Shown here: in pieces, positions 35,171 through 46,490 of the stretch
How positions within the stretch are numbered: position 1 is the stretch's first letter
Layout: the number at the start of each line of letters is the position of its first letter
Assembly: GCA_030549495.1 (NCBI GenBank)
Contig: JAUIRK010000923.1
Coordinates: forward strand, 620,001 to 684,000
From: Nectonema munidae
Taxonomy: Eukaryota; Nematomorpha; Nectonematoida; Nectonematidae
DNA length: 64,000 nucleotides
Reading direction: 5' to 3'
Program-made: the position numbers and the translations under genes
The notes under the pieces: model-generated
Database searches by the model: none
What the model was told of the DNA's origin: nothing
The model's input: the letters and a program-made list of their open reading frames with translations, nothing else

Positions 35171-37251
35171 ATTGTTTTCTTTTTGTTCATTCAAATTTCA
35201 ATATGCGAATATAGGACGCAAGTCATTGCAATACTTTTCTTACACTCATATGTATTGTATAATCAAATTTTAATTTTCTGGACCATGCATCTTATCAACG
35301 TCCATGACAGCACTGTTCTGCTGGGATATCACTGGGCAAATGTTACAATAATTTTCTATATAGTAAGGGATTATGAGAAGAATGCAAGCAATGTCAACTC
35401 GGAGATTCAAGGAAATCAGCTTTCCAATACAGAAGGGCACACATATCAAATGTCAAGAAGAATCTCTCTTCTTCTCCCTTATAGTCCTCCTTGAATTCAA
35501 TACGAAACCTTTGAATGGAATGAAATTGTATGGAGCAATGGGAAGTGATAATAGGCGCCTCGCATATCTTGGGAGAATGATGAAAAATCTTTTCACAAAG
35601 CAATTGCCAATCCACCGGCACTGATTTCTACTCCTCCGCCATTAATTGTTCACTCACTCCACACAGTAAGTTTTTTTGTCAACATCGGGGAACGACTAAG
35701 GAGGCATGGGTAACAGTTCGGCCAAGAAAATGACTAATTCCGAAAATTAGGCCTCTCGAAGTGGGGCCGAATTGAAGTTCTTTATGCGTTGCAGTCCGAA
35801 AAGAAATTTCGTACTTTTAACTTAACTTTTTTTCATAGCACAAAATCGTATGGGAATAAAAAAAGGAAGGAGGTTATTTTGCGCTAGGACAACTCCGCCT
35901 CAAGATCCTTATTACTCTCAAGCTGAATTTTCCCTGAACCTGATCTTTTTTTATTTTTTTATTCCATAACACTGGTTATTAAAAGAATCCGTTTAACGAA
36001 CTTAATTTGAAACAATATCGTTTGAACCTGTCCAAAATATTTTGTAGCCGTGCCTGCCATTTGACCTAGTTTTCAACGTTTCGTATCCAGATTTGTTTAA
36101 ACTCTTGAGTACAAAATGACGAATTTACATACGAAGTGACTTGCGTACTTAAGTCTTGTTTGCGAAACGTTTTGAACTCACTTTGAGCTTCTTTTACTTA
36201 CAGATGAAATTATTACAGCAAATCTTACCCCAAATTATTTTTATGATTCAAAAAAACTTTTTACAGTTGTTTAAATTTGAAATCTTTGCGTCACCCATAT
36301 GATAAAATTTAATATATCAACATTTTTTTAGAGTGGCCGTTTATTTAACGGGTCCTTTAATCAAAAAATTCAAGTTATTAACTGTCTTGATGTCAATCAA
36401 ATTAAACATTTTGGTTTATGATTATGAACAAATGATGTAATTATTTTACATTACTTATTTAACAACCTTTTTATATAAACGCTAATTAGAAATTTTTACA
36501 GACAATTTTGTTGAATATTCTTTACTAATTATTGTAGATATAATTTACATAAAACTAAATCAGTAAATTAAAAAAAAATTGGAATAAAAATGGAAAATAG
36601 TTACTTTATCTCTGTTCACTACTGGTTACAATAATTATCTTTATGTTCCAGCAGAGACCATTTTTTAGCTCAACTTCAGCAATATAGAGGCTTCATGAAT
36701 AATCGCACCCAATGAATAGTCACAACTCCATCCATAAATGAACAAAATTATAGATTTTAAGATTTCCAACAATATCCTTCACATACATCATTTCTCTTTA
36801 TTGATTTACAATTTTTTAGGCACCCATTGCATTGAAAAATATTTGGAATGTTTGAAACCAATAATAATAAAATGTTCAAATTATCATTTTTGTGAACTTT
36901 CCAAAATAAAAACTCATTTAAAACAATAACGAAGGTTTTTTTTAAAATCGTGCAGTTTTTAGGTCAAATTTTAACTCCCATAATAATTTAAAAGTGTAGG
37001 GAAACGCATGCCAGCACTTGAAGGTGTTGAAGAAAGCGCCAGTGTGAGAGAGCATTTCCACACCGGAAACAAGTCCCAGCAAATAATCGAACTAATCAAT
37101 GCCTAATCTATCAAATTTTTGAATCTTTTAGTTCCGTTGTGAAACTCGTAGATAAAACATATTGGCAACAAATTCGGAAACCGGTTTTTAGAGTTTGGTG
37201 AGAATATGCAGGGCGAGATATACTTTACCGCTTAAAAAATGTTATTGATTT
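35171..37251. other. Mostly AT-rich stretch, no supported gene
   Basis: Overlapping frames at 34928-35494 and 35373-35624 lie partly in the LTR fossil. The second (RRLAYLGRMMKNLFTKQ) has no motif that I can assign. From 35900 on the DNA is AT-rich without paired repeat ends. Confidence 0.4.
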
Positions 37252-38503
37252 CAGCGTTTCTCAACCGGGGTTTCGCCGAACCCTAGGGCTCCGCAAAGTG
37301 TCTCTGGGGCAGTGGTTCCCGACCTTTTTTTTTATCCCATTCCTCTTTTTTCAGTCACTTTTTTACCTGTGGACCCCTACAACTGAATAGTTTGAGCCAA
37401 CAATATTAATCAAAGATTTTTATGCAAAAAATGATTGTAGTCATCTGATTAAATCGTATGCTTATTCATATGAAATCAGAGAAATCGTAAAGCCTGACAT
37501 AAAATGTGAATAAAATTTTTTTTCAATTAAAATATAAATTTTTCAAAAATATTGTAACTAATAAAAGGCATAATAAAGATTCAAAATATGAAACTTTAAA
37601 AAATGGAAGAAAATATTTATTTAAAAAAGCTCTGAATATATATATTTATATTGATTTGGAAAATAGAAGTATACTAAAGGAGATTCAGCATAAGTAGTTT
37701 GAAGTAGGTTGGGAACCACTGCTCTAGGGGTTCTACAAGGTAAGCTGATGTACTTTGTTATAAAGCGCTGTTACTTGACTCTTTAAACTATTACAAATTA
37801 TTTACTATGTTACTATTATAATGGAATCAGATTTATAAACCATTCATAATATAAATAATTTACATGTTTCGTTTGATAGTTGGTTAATTGGGGATTTAAT
37901 TAGTCAATATATTTAGAACAAATAAAAAACTTTGTCGGTTTCTTAGCTAGTTTGATTAGATAGTTGGTTTACTGTTCTAATATGCTATTAAATATTTGTT
38001 TACTTTATTAGTCAGTATCATTTGAAAACCATGTTTAATTAATCTTTTATTTAAAAAAATGAAAGTTTTTTAATTGAATTATTATTATTATTATCTATCA
38101 GCGTTCCCTCCACCGATGTTACGCAAACACTCACCGAGAAATAGTAAGGTATTTTTACGTCTAAGTTTAGATGCTTTTAATGAAAACTTTAAAGTATAGT
38201 ACGAATCTTATCTAGCACTACTAATAAATATGATAGAGAAGTTTTCTCAAACTAGTATTAATTATATATTTTTTTCACCGAAGTTTACGTTTTAATTATC
38301 CTATATTTTAAGAATGACAAAATTTAAGCAAACTTTTAAGGCCTTTTTTTCATTATATTAATTGAGAATCCTTTTTTGTCTTTAATCTAATTACATTTCT
38401 TTTACGGTGTTAAAAATTTACGAAAATATTTTTACCTAGGGTTCCTTGAAAGATTTATCATATTCCAGGGGTTCCGCGAAGGTAAAAAGTTTGAGAAATG
38501 CTG
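37252..38503. mobile_element. Older hAT-type MITE that hosts a second MITE
   Basis: The left end CAGCGTTTCTCAACCGGGGT (37252) matches the complement of the right end GTAAAAAGTTTGAGAAATGCTG (to 38503) over the first dozen bases. Both sides carry GGTTTCGCCGAACCC or GGGGTTCCGCGAAGG sub-terminal motifs typical of the 'CAGCGTTTCTCAACC' hAT MITEs. The flanking octamers (ATTGATTT, GATTATAT) agree poorly, so the insertion is old. No transposase frame. Confidence 0.6.
37310..37721. mobile_element. Younger hAT-type MITE nested in the older one, 412 bp
   Basis: The left end is CAGTGGTTCCCGACC and the right end is the complement of CAGTGGTTCCCAACC. Flanking octamers are CTCTGGGG (37302-37309) and CTCTAGGG (37722-37729), 7 of 8 identical. 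They lie inside the left sub-terminus of the host MITE, which proves the order of insertion. The interior is AT-rich and non-coding. Confidence 0.8.
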
Positions 38504-38763
38504 GATTATATGATCTAATCCATATTCTTTCCCCTATGACAGTTGATACGAACCTACAAGACTTGACAAGTTTGAGAAAGAGAGAAAGAAAGAAGTAAGT
38601 ATCATAAGTGACATAAGCATGTATTTCAATCATGAATCAGAATTGTGTGAAGTTTGTTTTCGATTCTTCTTGAGTGTATTCATAAGTGTTTTCTTATTTT
38701 TTGATTGATCTACGTGTTACATATGGATGTATCTGTATGGTGTAAGAAATAAACATAAGTTAA

Positions 38764-38892
38764 CCCTTTCATTACTAGAGAAATCAGACGATATTTATAA
38801 AAAAGCAGAAGATTCATATACAAACTATTTGAAAAAGCAGAGCAAGGGAAAATTGTTTATGTATCATATATGATACACTGGTCACGAAAGGG
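38764..38892. repeat. piggyBac terminal region, MITE-like
   Basis: The stretch begins CCCTTTCATTAC after TTAA and ends GTCACGAAAGGG. It holds the AATCAGACGATAT motif shared with the TTAA-flanked MITE at 47.8 kb, and an ATCATATATGAT palindrome. The right-hand flank is TAAA rather than TTAA. It could be the true terminus of piggyBac copy 2 or a separate small MITE beside it. Confidence 0.5.
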
Positions 38893-39354
38893 TAAAACTT
38901 TATTATTTTGTATTTCATGGTCTTTTGAATAACATGCTTTTTTTCGAGTTTCAGTGGTCTTTTTTTCAAGTAGCTTTCTTTTCTTGTTCCTTTGATCATA
39001 CCTTGAAACTCTAGAAGGGGTGTAAAACGAAATAGAAAAAACAATTCCCATCATGCCCATACCAAGATTTCGTACAAAACTTGTAAGTCTTTGGATTCTT
39101 TTGATGTTGAAGATGAATAAAATCTTTTATTTTCATCATTAATTTTGAAGAGTACCCAACAGTTTTGCACCACAATGTCGAATATGTTCGTAATAAATCT
39201 TTTTTCCCATCTTCCATCTCTATAGCACTGGGAAGTGGAGTATAGACTAAGATTTTGATCTACTCGATCAACATGCCCCATTGAACTGTTGTAATATTTT
39301 ACTTGCTCTGGAATTTCATCTTTTTTTTTAATTTCTACTGAAATGATCATGACT

Positions 39355-39910
39355 AGGGGTGCACCGGATAGTCTATCCGGCCGGGTAGCGACAATTATTT
39401 GATATTCGGCATGAACGCCGGATAATTTTTATAACCGGCAGGATAAACCGGATAGGTTTATTATCATTAAATGTTTACTTTTAAAAAAGCACAAAACTAA
39501 TAAGAGTAAGTTTTTAATGACAAAAAGTTTTCAATTTGAGTTTATTTCAAAGAATTAACTAACAAATAAGACATGTCAAAAAAATTTCTTGCCATTGTGA
39601 TGAACGAATAAAAGCATTTCTTCTTTTTCAGCCAAAAGTTTGATTATTTTTTCTTCAATAATGTTTCCATATTCGGAAAAGAGTCTCACTGAGGTGATGA
39701 AGCAGGTGTGCATAAGTGTTTGGCTGTTAGATGCTTTAGCAAAGGAAATTTTTCATCCTGCCTTTTTTAGCTTCCAATCTATGGCTGCCTCACCACAAAA
39801 TTTGGAAGTTATTTGCTTACAGAAGAATTTTCTTATTAAATCGGGATTCATGAAAGTCGTGAGTCTCATTCGTGAAAATGTTCCGTTGCAAGAAATTCAA
39901 CAACGACTTT
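39355..39910 (-). pseudogene. hAT transposase C-terminus with its terminal inverted repeat
   Basis: A terminus starts at 39355 (AGGGGTGCACCGGATAGTCT), the 'AGGGGTGCACCG' end of many hAT elements. On the minus strand, towards this end, the frame reads FITSVRLFSEYGNIIEEK and LLAEKEEMLLFVHHNGKKFF and then stops. This is the C-terminal dimerisation motif of hAT transposases ('S..R.FS..GNI...R......LLF...N'). An in-frame stop lies upstream, near 39752. The other terminus is missing, so the fragment is truncated inside the piggyBac copy. Confidence 0.7.
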
Positions 39911-40590
39911 GTTGAAAAAATAACTATCAGCAGTCAGATTCAATCCTGAATGCAAAAACTTTTTCATAATTTGTTCTATCAAGACAAATACTGGAGTTAG
40001 GATGACGGTACTTATATTTTATAAATAAACTTGACATTTTTGAAATCAATTTTGAACATAATTTATTGATATCTTTGGTCATTAAGTATTCACATGTTCC
40101 ATCGTTTTTCATTTTTTTAATCTTTTTATTGCCCTTCATATCTAAAACTTCGGTGTACTCAATTTTTCCAGGCACTAAATATCGTCCAATTTCAAGAAGT
40201 TTATCATATGATATAGGGTCTATTGATACACAATATTGGTCTTTTATATATGTTTCTAAACTAAAACTCTGAATTCTAACATGTTTTAACATTTGTCTGT
40301 ATTCATCAACAAATGGAATCCAAGATGCTGGTAAATGTCTTCTTTAGAGAACTTATCATTAGTAATTTTATTTTTAACATTTTCATTTGTCCAAAACAAA
40401 ATGTGATATATTTCTCCAAAACAATAGTTGAAAAAAGTTTTTTTATCATAAAAAAGGCTTTCTGAAATTTTCTGCACATTAGGTTTATTAACAATATGAT
40501 TTCTTACATTTTTTCCAAAAAAAGCTTCTGGTGGAGTCTTTACCAATGCCCAATTTTTCAAATCATCATCAGGTATATATGAGAGCAAAA

Positions 40591-42348
40591 ATCGAACTAG
40601 GGTGTGACTTTTTAACCGAATGCATTGGAATCCCCCGATAAAGACGTAGTGATAAAGGTGACTTTTGTTGAAATAAAATTCTTAGCGCGAGTCTAACAAT
40701 ATTCATTGATATAAAATTGTAACGATTGAATTTTAATTTAACTCTAAATGCAAATTAGACAGAAGCAGTTGTGTAGCCAAAAAAAGTTGATAGAAGGGGC
40801 ACAATTTAAAAACAAAAAACTTTCGCAACATTATTCATACATTCTTGATTCTTTCATTGGAGAAATTTTCAAAAACTGATATCGCATAAGATGCATGGAG
40901 GCACCGTGCGGTACATAGGAGTGTGGGCACGGCCCCTCATGCCCCAGCCTACTACGTCACTTGAGAGAAGAGAGCTGAATGAGATAGGAGAGCTTAACAA
41001 GAGAAGAGGGCTTGAATGAAAGAAGAGCTCTAGTGAATGATTGAGTTTTAGCAGAGAAAGCGAAAGAGAAAAACAGAGGAGATATAAAGAGAAATAGAAT
41101 CACTGTGACAGACAGAAAGAGAAATAGAATCACTGTGACAGAAGAAGAGAAAATCTAGTGGATCATCAACATGTGGTTGCTCAAAAATACTATAAAGAGG
41201 AGACACTGTGATAAACATTGCTTAATTGTGTGCATATTGAAGCAATGGATTATTATTATATAGCTCTCACGCATCGTCTGTAAAATATGTTCGATAGGAA
41301 TTTCAGAGCAGCTTGGCATGATGTTTGATTGATTCGAAAGTCTGCATACATGTTTTATAAACAAGCAGCAAATCTTACTTATAGAAATTATTGGGGGGGG
41401 GGGGGGGGCGAAGGTCATTTTTGCCCCCTTGAAAACAAAAAATTTAATGAAAAATTAATTTAAATGAATTTTAATAAAATTAATTTTAATGATGTTTAAA
41501 TGAAAAATGCACTATAATCAAGCGTGTCTTTTTACTGGCATAGATAAAAATTCATTCCAATCTCTTAAAATCCATTCAAATCGTGCAATTTTTCCTTTGA
41601 TTTTTGATAGCTAGTCTAATTTTTAAAGTCTTGCAAATTCGACTAATTAGTATAACGTTTTGGTTTCGGACGTTTTAGTTTTCCGACGTTTTGACTATGA
41701 AGCCAAAGGATTATGCGTTTAAGAATCGATATAATTGCTTTTCAGTATATTGTCTACACTCGCTCAAATATTTTAATTTGTTAAGGCATGGCTTTGAAAA
41801 TTTGGGCTGAGAGGAACTTTTTTCTGGTTTCTTTACATACTTCCTAAATTATATTTTTTTAATTTGCTTTATTTATTTTAAGTCATATGCTTGGGCTTAT
41901 GTCTTAAACTTCTTTTGTTTTGTCAAAGCCTTGTCAATCGTGAATTTTTTTCCTTTTTCTAAAGTGATGCCATCTTCAAAAATTCAAGTTATTTCTACGC
42001 ATTCCAAAGAATCAAAAGAAACAGACGTAGAAAAAGTATGTGATGCTGAAGATAATAGTTCCAGGTTGTTCTTAAATCCTTAACTTTTGAAACTTTTCTT
42101 TGCACAGTTGCGTCATATCTTCTGTTTTTTGTCATGTTGTCTAATACAACAAATATCGAGTTAAAAAATTTGTATTGACACAGTTATATGCACTTTGATC
42201 ACAAGATATAAAAAGTTTGCTTACTTGAATGCGCTCTGTAATCATTTTTTTCTCTCATTTCTTATTTAACCCATTTTAGTTCGCGCAAAGTAGGCGATTT
42301 TGATTAATCTCTATTAATTCCATTTGAAATTCTTGTTTTTTTGCGTTC
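40591..42348. other. Mixed repeat DNA without a gene
   Basis: A purine-rich, GA-biased stretch covers 40960-41155 and includes AAAGAGAAATAGAATCACTG plus TGACAG twice in tandem (26-bp period). At 41265-41410 lies a second copy of the repeat at 25515-25730 (TTTCAGAGCAGCTTGGCATG ... AAATTATT followed by 16 G). The rest is AT-rich and unassigned. Confidence 0.5.
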
Positions 42349-42356
42349 CTCTAGAA

Positions 42357-42661
42357 CAGGGGTGACCAAACTACTGCCCGTGGGCCAGATCCGGCCCGCA
42401 AAGTGAGTTTATTCGGGCTATTTTGATGAAGTAAGTATTTTTGAAATATGTTGTATTCATTTCTTTTTTTTTTATGTATCCTCATTGTATCAACTTTGTC
42501 ACATCCATGGGGAAAACATCGAAAAGTTTGCCTTATTTTGTTTTAAACAACTATTAATAGGAATTTCATAATGCCAGTATTTTTTAACTTTTCAATATTA
42601 CGGCCTGCTTTTTAAATTTTTGGTAATCCGGCCCACTTCAAGAAATGTTTGATTACTCCTG
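42357..42661. mobile_element. hAT-type MITE, 305 bp
   Basis: The left end is CAGGGGTGACCAAACTACTG and the right end is the complement of CAGGAGTAATCAAACATTTC. GGCCAGATCCGGCCCGC at the left and CGGCCTGC/CCGGCCCAC at the right are the usual sub-terminal motifs of this MITE type. The flanking octamers CTCTAGAA and CTCTACAG agree in 6 of 8, so it is a fairly old insertion. Confidence 0.7.
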
Positions 42662-42739
42662 CTCTACAGGAACAACAACCCAGAATGGCTTAAGATAGGA
42701 TGTTATGGGGCAGACTTTTTACCGGCCAATTCTAAAAGG

Positions 42740-43260
42740 TATAGAATTTTTTTATAAAAAACTTCAAAAAACATTTAAAAAATCTTTAAACTATAAATAT
42801 GCTAAATCTGTATTAAAAAATTATTATTTAAAAAAATTATTGAAGGATAAAAAACTTACGGCAAGAAACCCGAAGATACCAAAAGATATTAATTTTTTTT
42901 TGGAAAGTTTTTATCTTTCGATAGATTTTTCATTTTCGATAAAGATTTCACAGATTTATCTTGTTTAGAAGTTTTTTAATTTCTTTTATCTTTCGATTTT
43001 TTATCATTGAATAGTTTTTAAATAATTTTTCATTTCATATTTTACAGATTTATAGTTATAAAAATTTTTTTGATTTTTTTTCTAAAAATTAAAAAATCTT
43101 TTGGTATATACCAGTTTCTTGTGGTTTCTTGTGTTTTTTTTATAATTTTTCAAGACAGATTTATACTGGTTAAAGATTTTTTGATGTTTTTTACTAAAAA
43201 TTTCTTAAAAAGTCTGACAAGATTTAATGAGAAAAAATTCTATTCCAACAAGAAAAAATG
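42740..43260. repeat. Degenerate long AT-rich palindrome
   Basis: Blocks such as AAAAACATTTAAAAAATCTT, AAATCTGTATT and ATACCAAAAGATATT on the left half recur in the same order, inverted, in the right half (CCAAAAGATTTT read on the other strand, then AAATCTGTCTT and AAAACATCAAAAAATCTT). The centre is near 43000. The match is imperfect. It is probably an old foldback-type MITE. Confidence 0.4.
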
Positions 43261-44179
43261 AAGACTAACCTTAAAATAACTTATACATTTATCGTATTTT
43301 GAAAAAATTCAACTTCTCTGAAATGAAGTGAAAGTTCCTTCATTATTTTTATATAACTTTCCTTTGCTCTTCAAGAGTAACTTCGATTACTCTTAGATTA
43401 AACTTGCTTGATCTTTCTTCCTCTTTTCATGCATAATAATTTGGCTGTTTTTGAGTAAGTGTTTAGCGTTTTCCATGTAATGCTACTGTCTTTTTTTCTA
43501 AAAAGTTTGCTTTAATAAATCAATTTCAAATGAAAAATATGCTGATGTTTCAGATCAACTTTTGAGAATGGAGATCAAGATTTTTTCAAAGATTTCGCCT
43601 GTTTATTACTTCTACTTTTCCACTTCTATTTAATGTTCGTCACCTTCTGAGATATTTTAGTGATGAAATACTCTTAAATTTGATGTAAAATAAAAAAAAA
43701 TCTGTATTATTTTACACAAGCATTTTGCATATCAACATTTAATACTAATTTGATATAAACTTCTTCCCAAGTCTTTGTAATCTTTTTTATTGAAGTTTTC
43801 AAGTGATTGAAGCTTGTTGATTTCTTTTAACTAAAATTTTGCCTTTATGTGATACCTTTTTTAAATCATTTTTGAATAACTAGGAAGCTTGACACGTTGA
43901 CATTGATGATTCAGCAAGTTTTGTCCTATTTTCATATAAAAGACTTGTACTTTTATCATTTAAATGGAGTTTCTTTTAACTAAAGAAAGTAAAAAATATA
44001 TTATCGAATCTATTAGATCTTGAAAAAGGCATTCCCATCTATGCTACTATTTTAAAAGGAAACTTTCTAAGTTGTTCAAAAGCTGCTTCTCTTTCTATAA
44101 TTTTTTTTGCATATTATTTCATATGCTGCTTCCATTAGTTATAAATAAACTAGTTTTCAAATATTATCTTGATAAAAAT
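43261..44179. other. AT-rich stretch, nothing recognised
   Basis: No frame of interest and no paired repeat ends. Confidence 0.5.
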
Positions 44180-44427
44180 TCTATTCGCGGCTATTTAACT
44201 AAGTTTACAAAGTATATAAGAAAAAAAGTAATATAAATTAACACGATTAAAAAAATTAAAACCTTTAAAAAGGATAATGCAGAGCATCACATAAATTTCT
44301 ATACTCTGAATAACCATCACTTGCGCCGCTTGTATCGAAGTATGAAGGAAAGAGGCTTGATGGGGGATCGAACCCAAGACCTTGAGTTATTGAAGCGCAG
44401 TATCTAATCAACTTTACTCAGCCCCCT
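44180..44427 (-). mobile_element. tRNA-derived SINE, family B copy 1
   Basis: Read on the minus strand, GGGGGCTGAGTAAAGTTGAT carries a box-A-like element, and CTTGGGTTCGATCCCCC about 45 bp on is a near-perfect box B. A body and an AT-rich tail follow to about 44180. The acceptor stem cannot pair, so it is not a functional tRNA. A second copy lies at 57700-57790 in the same orientation. Confidence 0.65.
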
Positions 44428-44599
44428 ATATAAATCATTTACATATACAAATAATATGAGCATACAATGAAACTAAGATAAAATAATGATCACATCCTGA
44501 GATCTTCAAAATAAACTTTTCCTTTTTTTCTACGGAAATTTTTTTTTTATATACAATTTGTTCGCTAAAGCTGATCTCAAAAAATCATTCTTCTCTCTA

Positions 44600-44935
44600 G
44601 ATCAGCGCTTCCCAACCTTTTTGCGATCAAGTACCACTTGTAGGTTGCGTGCAGTTGCTAGTTTAGAAAGACATAATTCGATCACATATGGATTTATTCA
44701 CAAGTGGATATGAATTAAAAAAATGAGAAACCTTAATTTTTTACATGGACTGCATCTGTTTCTTCTCAACCAGCTTTTCAAGATGGAGCATTTTTATCAA
44801 AGCTGAAAACTCTTTTTCACACTCTCAACTAGAAGCAAAAAGCAGTAGCTGTCAGTGGCGTATTCAGAGATCGATACCTCATTTCAAGAAATCGGGCTAT
44901 GGCCCAATGCGCCCCCTACCTGAATATGCTTGAAC
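44600..44935. mobile_element. hAT-type terminus relics
   Basis: CAGCGCTTCCCAACCTTTTT at 44606 and CAGTGGCGTATTCAGAG at 44854 look like left ends of two hAT-type elements. CCCAATGCGCCCCCTA near 44904 resembles a sub-terminal segment of the second. No matching partner ends or duplications could be recognised. Confidence 0.35.
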
Positions 44936-45075
44936 AATGGATAACAAGGGATGCTTTTCGGGATAGTAGCCCAAAGTTTAAACATTTTGTAGTGTTTGCT
45001 GTCTTTTTTCTTCATTCACAGATTCAATTTTGGGAAAATGCTCCCAGCGTAGATATGCATTTTGTGATGGTACAG

Positions 45076-45345
45076 TTATACTCTTTGGAGTGATAGGTTT
45101 AATTGCTTGAGAGCTTCAAAAATATTGGATAAATAAGCCAAGATTGGAAAAAAGTCATCTTCCTTCAGATTTTTTTGAAAATCATTCTCTTGCATAGAAA
45201 ACAAAAAGTTCATCGCATAGTTCAAATATACGCCTCTTTCTATTCCCCCAAGAAGCCGGCGCGCTTCTGAATGGTAAAGGAGACAGATATGATCAGAGCA
45301 TAAAATTTCACGAAGCATCTTGAACAGTCGAGTATTCAAGATGGA
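45076..45345 (-). pseudogene. hAT (ZBED5-type) transposase middle fragment
   Basis: The minus-strand frame of 87 residues reads CLLYHSEARRLLGGIERGV, MNFLFSMQENDFQKNL and LAYLSNIFEALKQLNLSLQ. This follows the 'LL.H.E.RWL..G..L.R...L ... LAYL.DIF..LN.LN..LQG' region of ZBED5/GTF2IRD2-type hAT transposases. Neither the BED finger nor the C-terminal domain is present next to it. Confidence 0.65.
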
Positions 45346-45842
45346 CGTTTAAACAAAATTAACAATTTTAATAACTTGGTTCAACATGTTAATAACTTTG
45401 GAGAAAGCACTTTAGCACTAAGAGCGTATCTGTGTATGAAATAACCCATGTGTGTGAGACAGCCCTAATATGCGCTTGAAAATCCGACTTTCTTCCGAGA
45501 GAGATGAAATCACACCTATCGTACATCCAGACAACTTGTTCTAATTCTGCTTGAAAAAGTTATCTAAAATGCATAAAAATCTTTTCTTTTAGTTGCATCG
45601 ACAACTCCTGGCTCAGCAGGAGTTAAAAAAGTCATAAAGATTTTTTAGGGTTGTCTGTATCGCCTCTAATGGAAGGATAATCTTACCTAGCTGGACAGAT
45701 GATATGGATGATCACGATGGAAAGTATTTTTATTTCGAGAATTGTTTGATTTAACACAATATTAAGAAAATAGCCTGAGAAGAATATGCGTTTTCATTGT
45801 TTCAGTTTACGTAGAAGCTTGGTTTAACTCTCTACATGCTGT

Positions 45843-46490
45843 GAATCTCCAATTAATGACCTCAATCTTCTTTGTACACTTGAAGACTATCAGAAAATTG
45901 ATTATAAAATAGCGACAACTGCCATGAAAAAGTTTAAGAGGCATCTATGGTATCTCAGCGAAAACCTTTCATCTCTAGCTTTTTTTCCCACTCTTATCAC
46001 ATCTGAGAAAAAGAAATTGATGTTAAATAATCTTTTGAACAAGAAACCTTCAAAATATAATCTGAGACGGTTTGAAGCAAATGAAATTTCATTCAAAAAT
46101 GTTCAAATTGAAGATCTTTTGAGCAAGCAGTCCATGTCTTTTTTCTTTTCGTTAAAAATTTCTCCCCCATTTTCAGCGTCAAAAGAATTCAGCGACGTTA
46201 CCACTCATTTAAAAGTTGTGAATGATTTGTGTGAGCGAGTAGTTTCTTTAGTCACAACTTTTAATTCTTCTATTACAAAAAAAGAAGAAGAAGCCCTTTT
46301 TCAAACGATTGAGTATAACAGAAAAGCAATAGCTTCTCTAAAAAAAGTAATTTTTGTTTTTTTGGAAAATAAATTTGATGTTTTTTTTTGTTTTTATGTT
46401 TGTTTATTGTTTATAACAAAAAATTTTGTTTTTTGTCGAAAATATATTTTTCAAAATTTTTTGGCTCGTTTGAGGTGTGAAAAAGAATGA
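45843..46490 (+). CDS. Orphan protein fragment with HLWYLSE and VVNDLCER motifs
   Basis: The frame is open from 45843; the first ATG is at 45924 and the stop at 46490. It reads LCTLEDYQKIDYKIATTAMK, then HLWYLSENLSSLAFFPTLI, then FSDVTTHLKVVNDLCERVVS and EEALFQTIEYNRKAIASLKK (to about 46345). From there on it is hydrophobic low complexity and probably lies outside the original gene. From memory, the two motifs in this spacing occur in a widespread but unnamed protein family of invertebrates and fish, present in many copies. That suggests a mobile or repeat origin, but no enzymatic domain is known to me. An isolated upstream frame (SWTDDMDDHDGKYFYFENC, near 45690-45750) may be another piece. 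I give no function. Confidence 0.5.
   Translation, partial: ESPINDLNLLCTLEDYQKIDYKIATTAMKKFKRHLWYLSENLSSLAFFPTLITSEKKKLMLNNLLNKKPSKYNLRRFEANEISFKNVQIEDLLSKQSMSFFFSLKISPPFSASKEFSDVTTHLKVVNDLCERVVSLVTTFNSSITKKEEEALFQTIEYNRKAIASLKKVIFVFLENKFDVFFCFYVCLLFITKNFVFCRKYIFQNFLARLRCEKE

Larger units (their letters stand above)
38760..40590 (-). mobile_element. piggyBac-type transposon copy 2, interrupted by a hAT fragment
   Basis: The minus-strand frame 40588-40286 reads KKTFFNYCFGEIYHILFWTN and FSKEDIYQHLGFHLLMN, like the N-terminal 'F....LGI.LLMG' block of piggyBac transposases. The frame 39350-39051 reads VKYYNSSMGHVDRVDQNLSL and RWEKRFITNIFDIVVQNCW, the third-Asp block and its continuation. The frame 40292-39927 between them is not recognisable. 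A hAT remnant occupies 39355-39910. TTAA at 38760-38763 followed by CCCTTTCATTACTAGAG may be the 3' end. Several frame breaks; inactive. Confidence 0.65.

Noticed and set aside
35373-35624. 83-codon frame with RRLAYLGRMMKNLF, briefly considered as an RNase III-like fragment
   Set aside because: The resemblance is to a few residues only and no signature motif of that family is present.
44340-44427. Possible tRNA gene on the minus strand
   Set aside because: Box A and box B are good but the acceptor and anticodon stems do not pair, and a second diverged copy exists; it is a SINE head.
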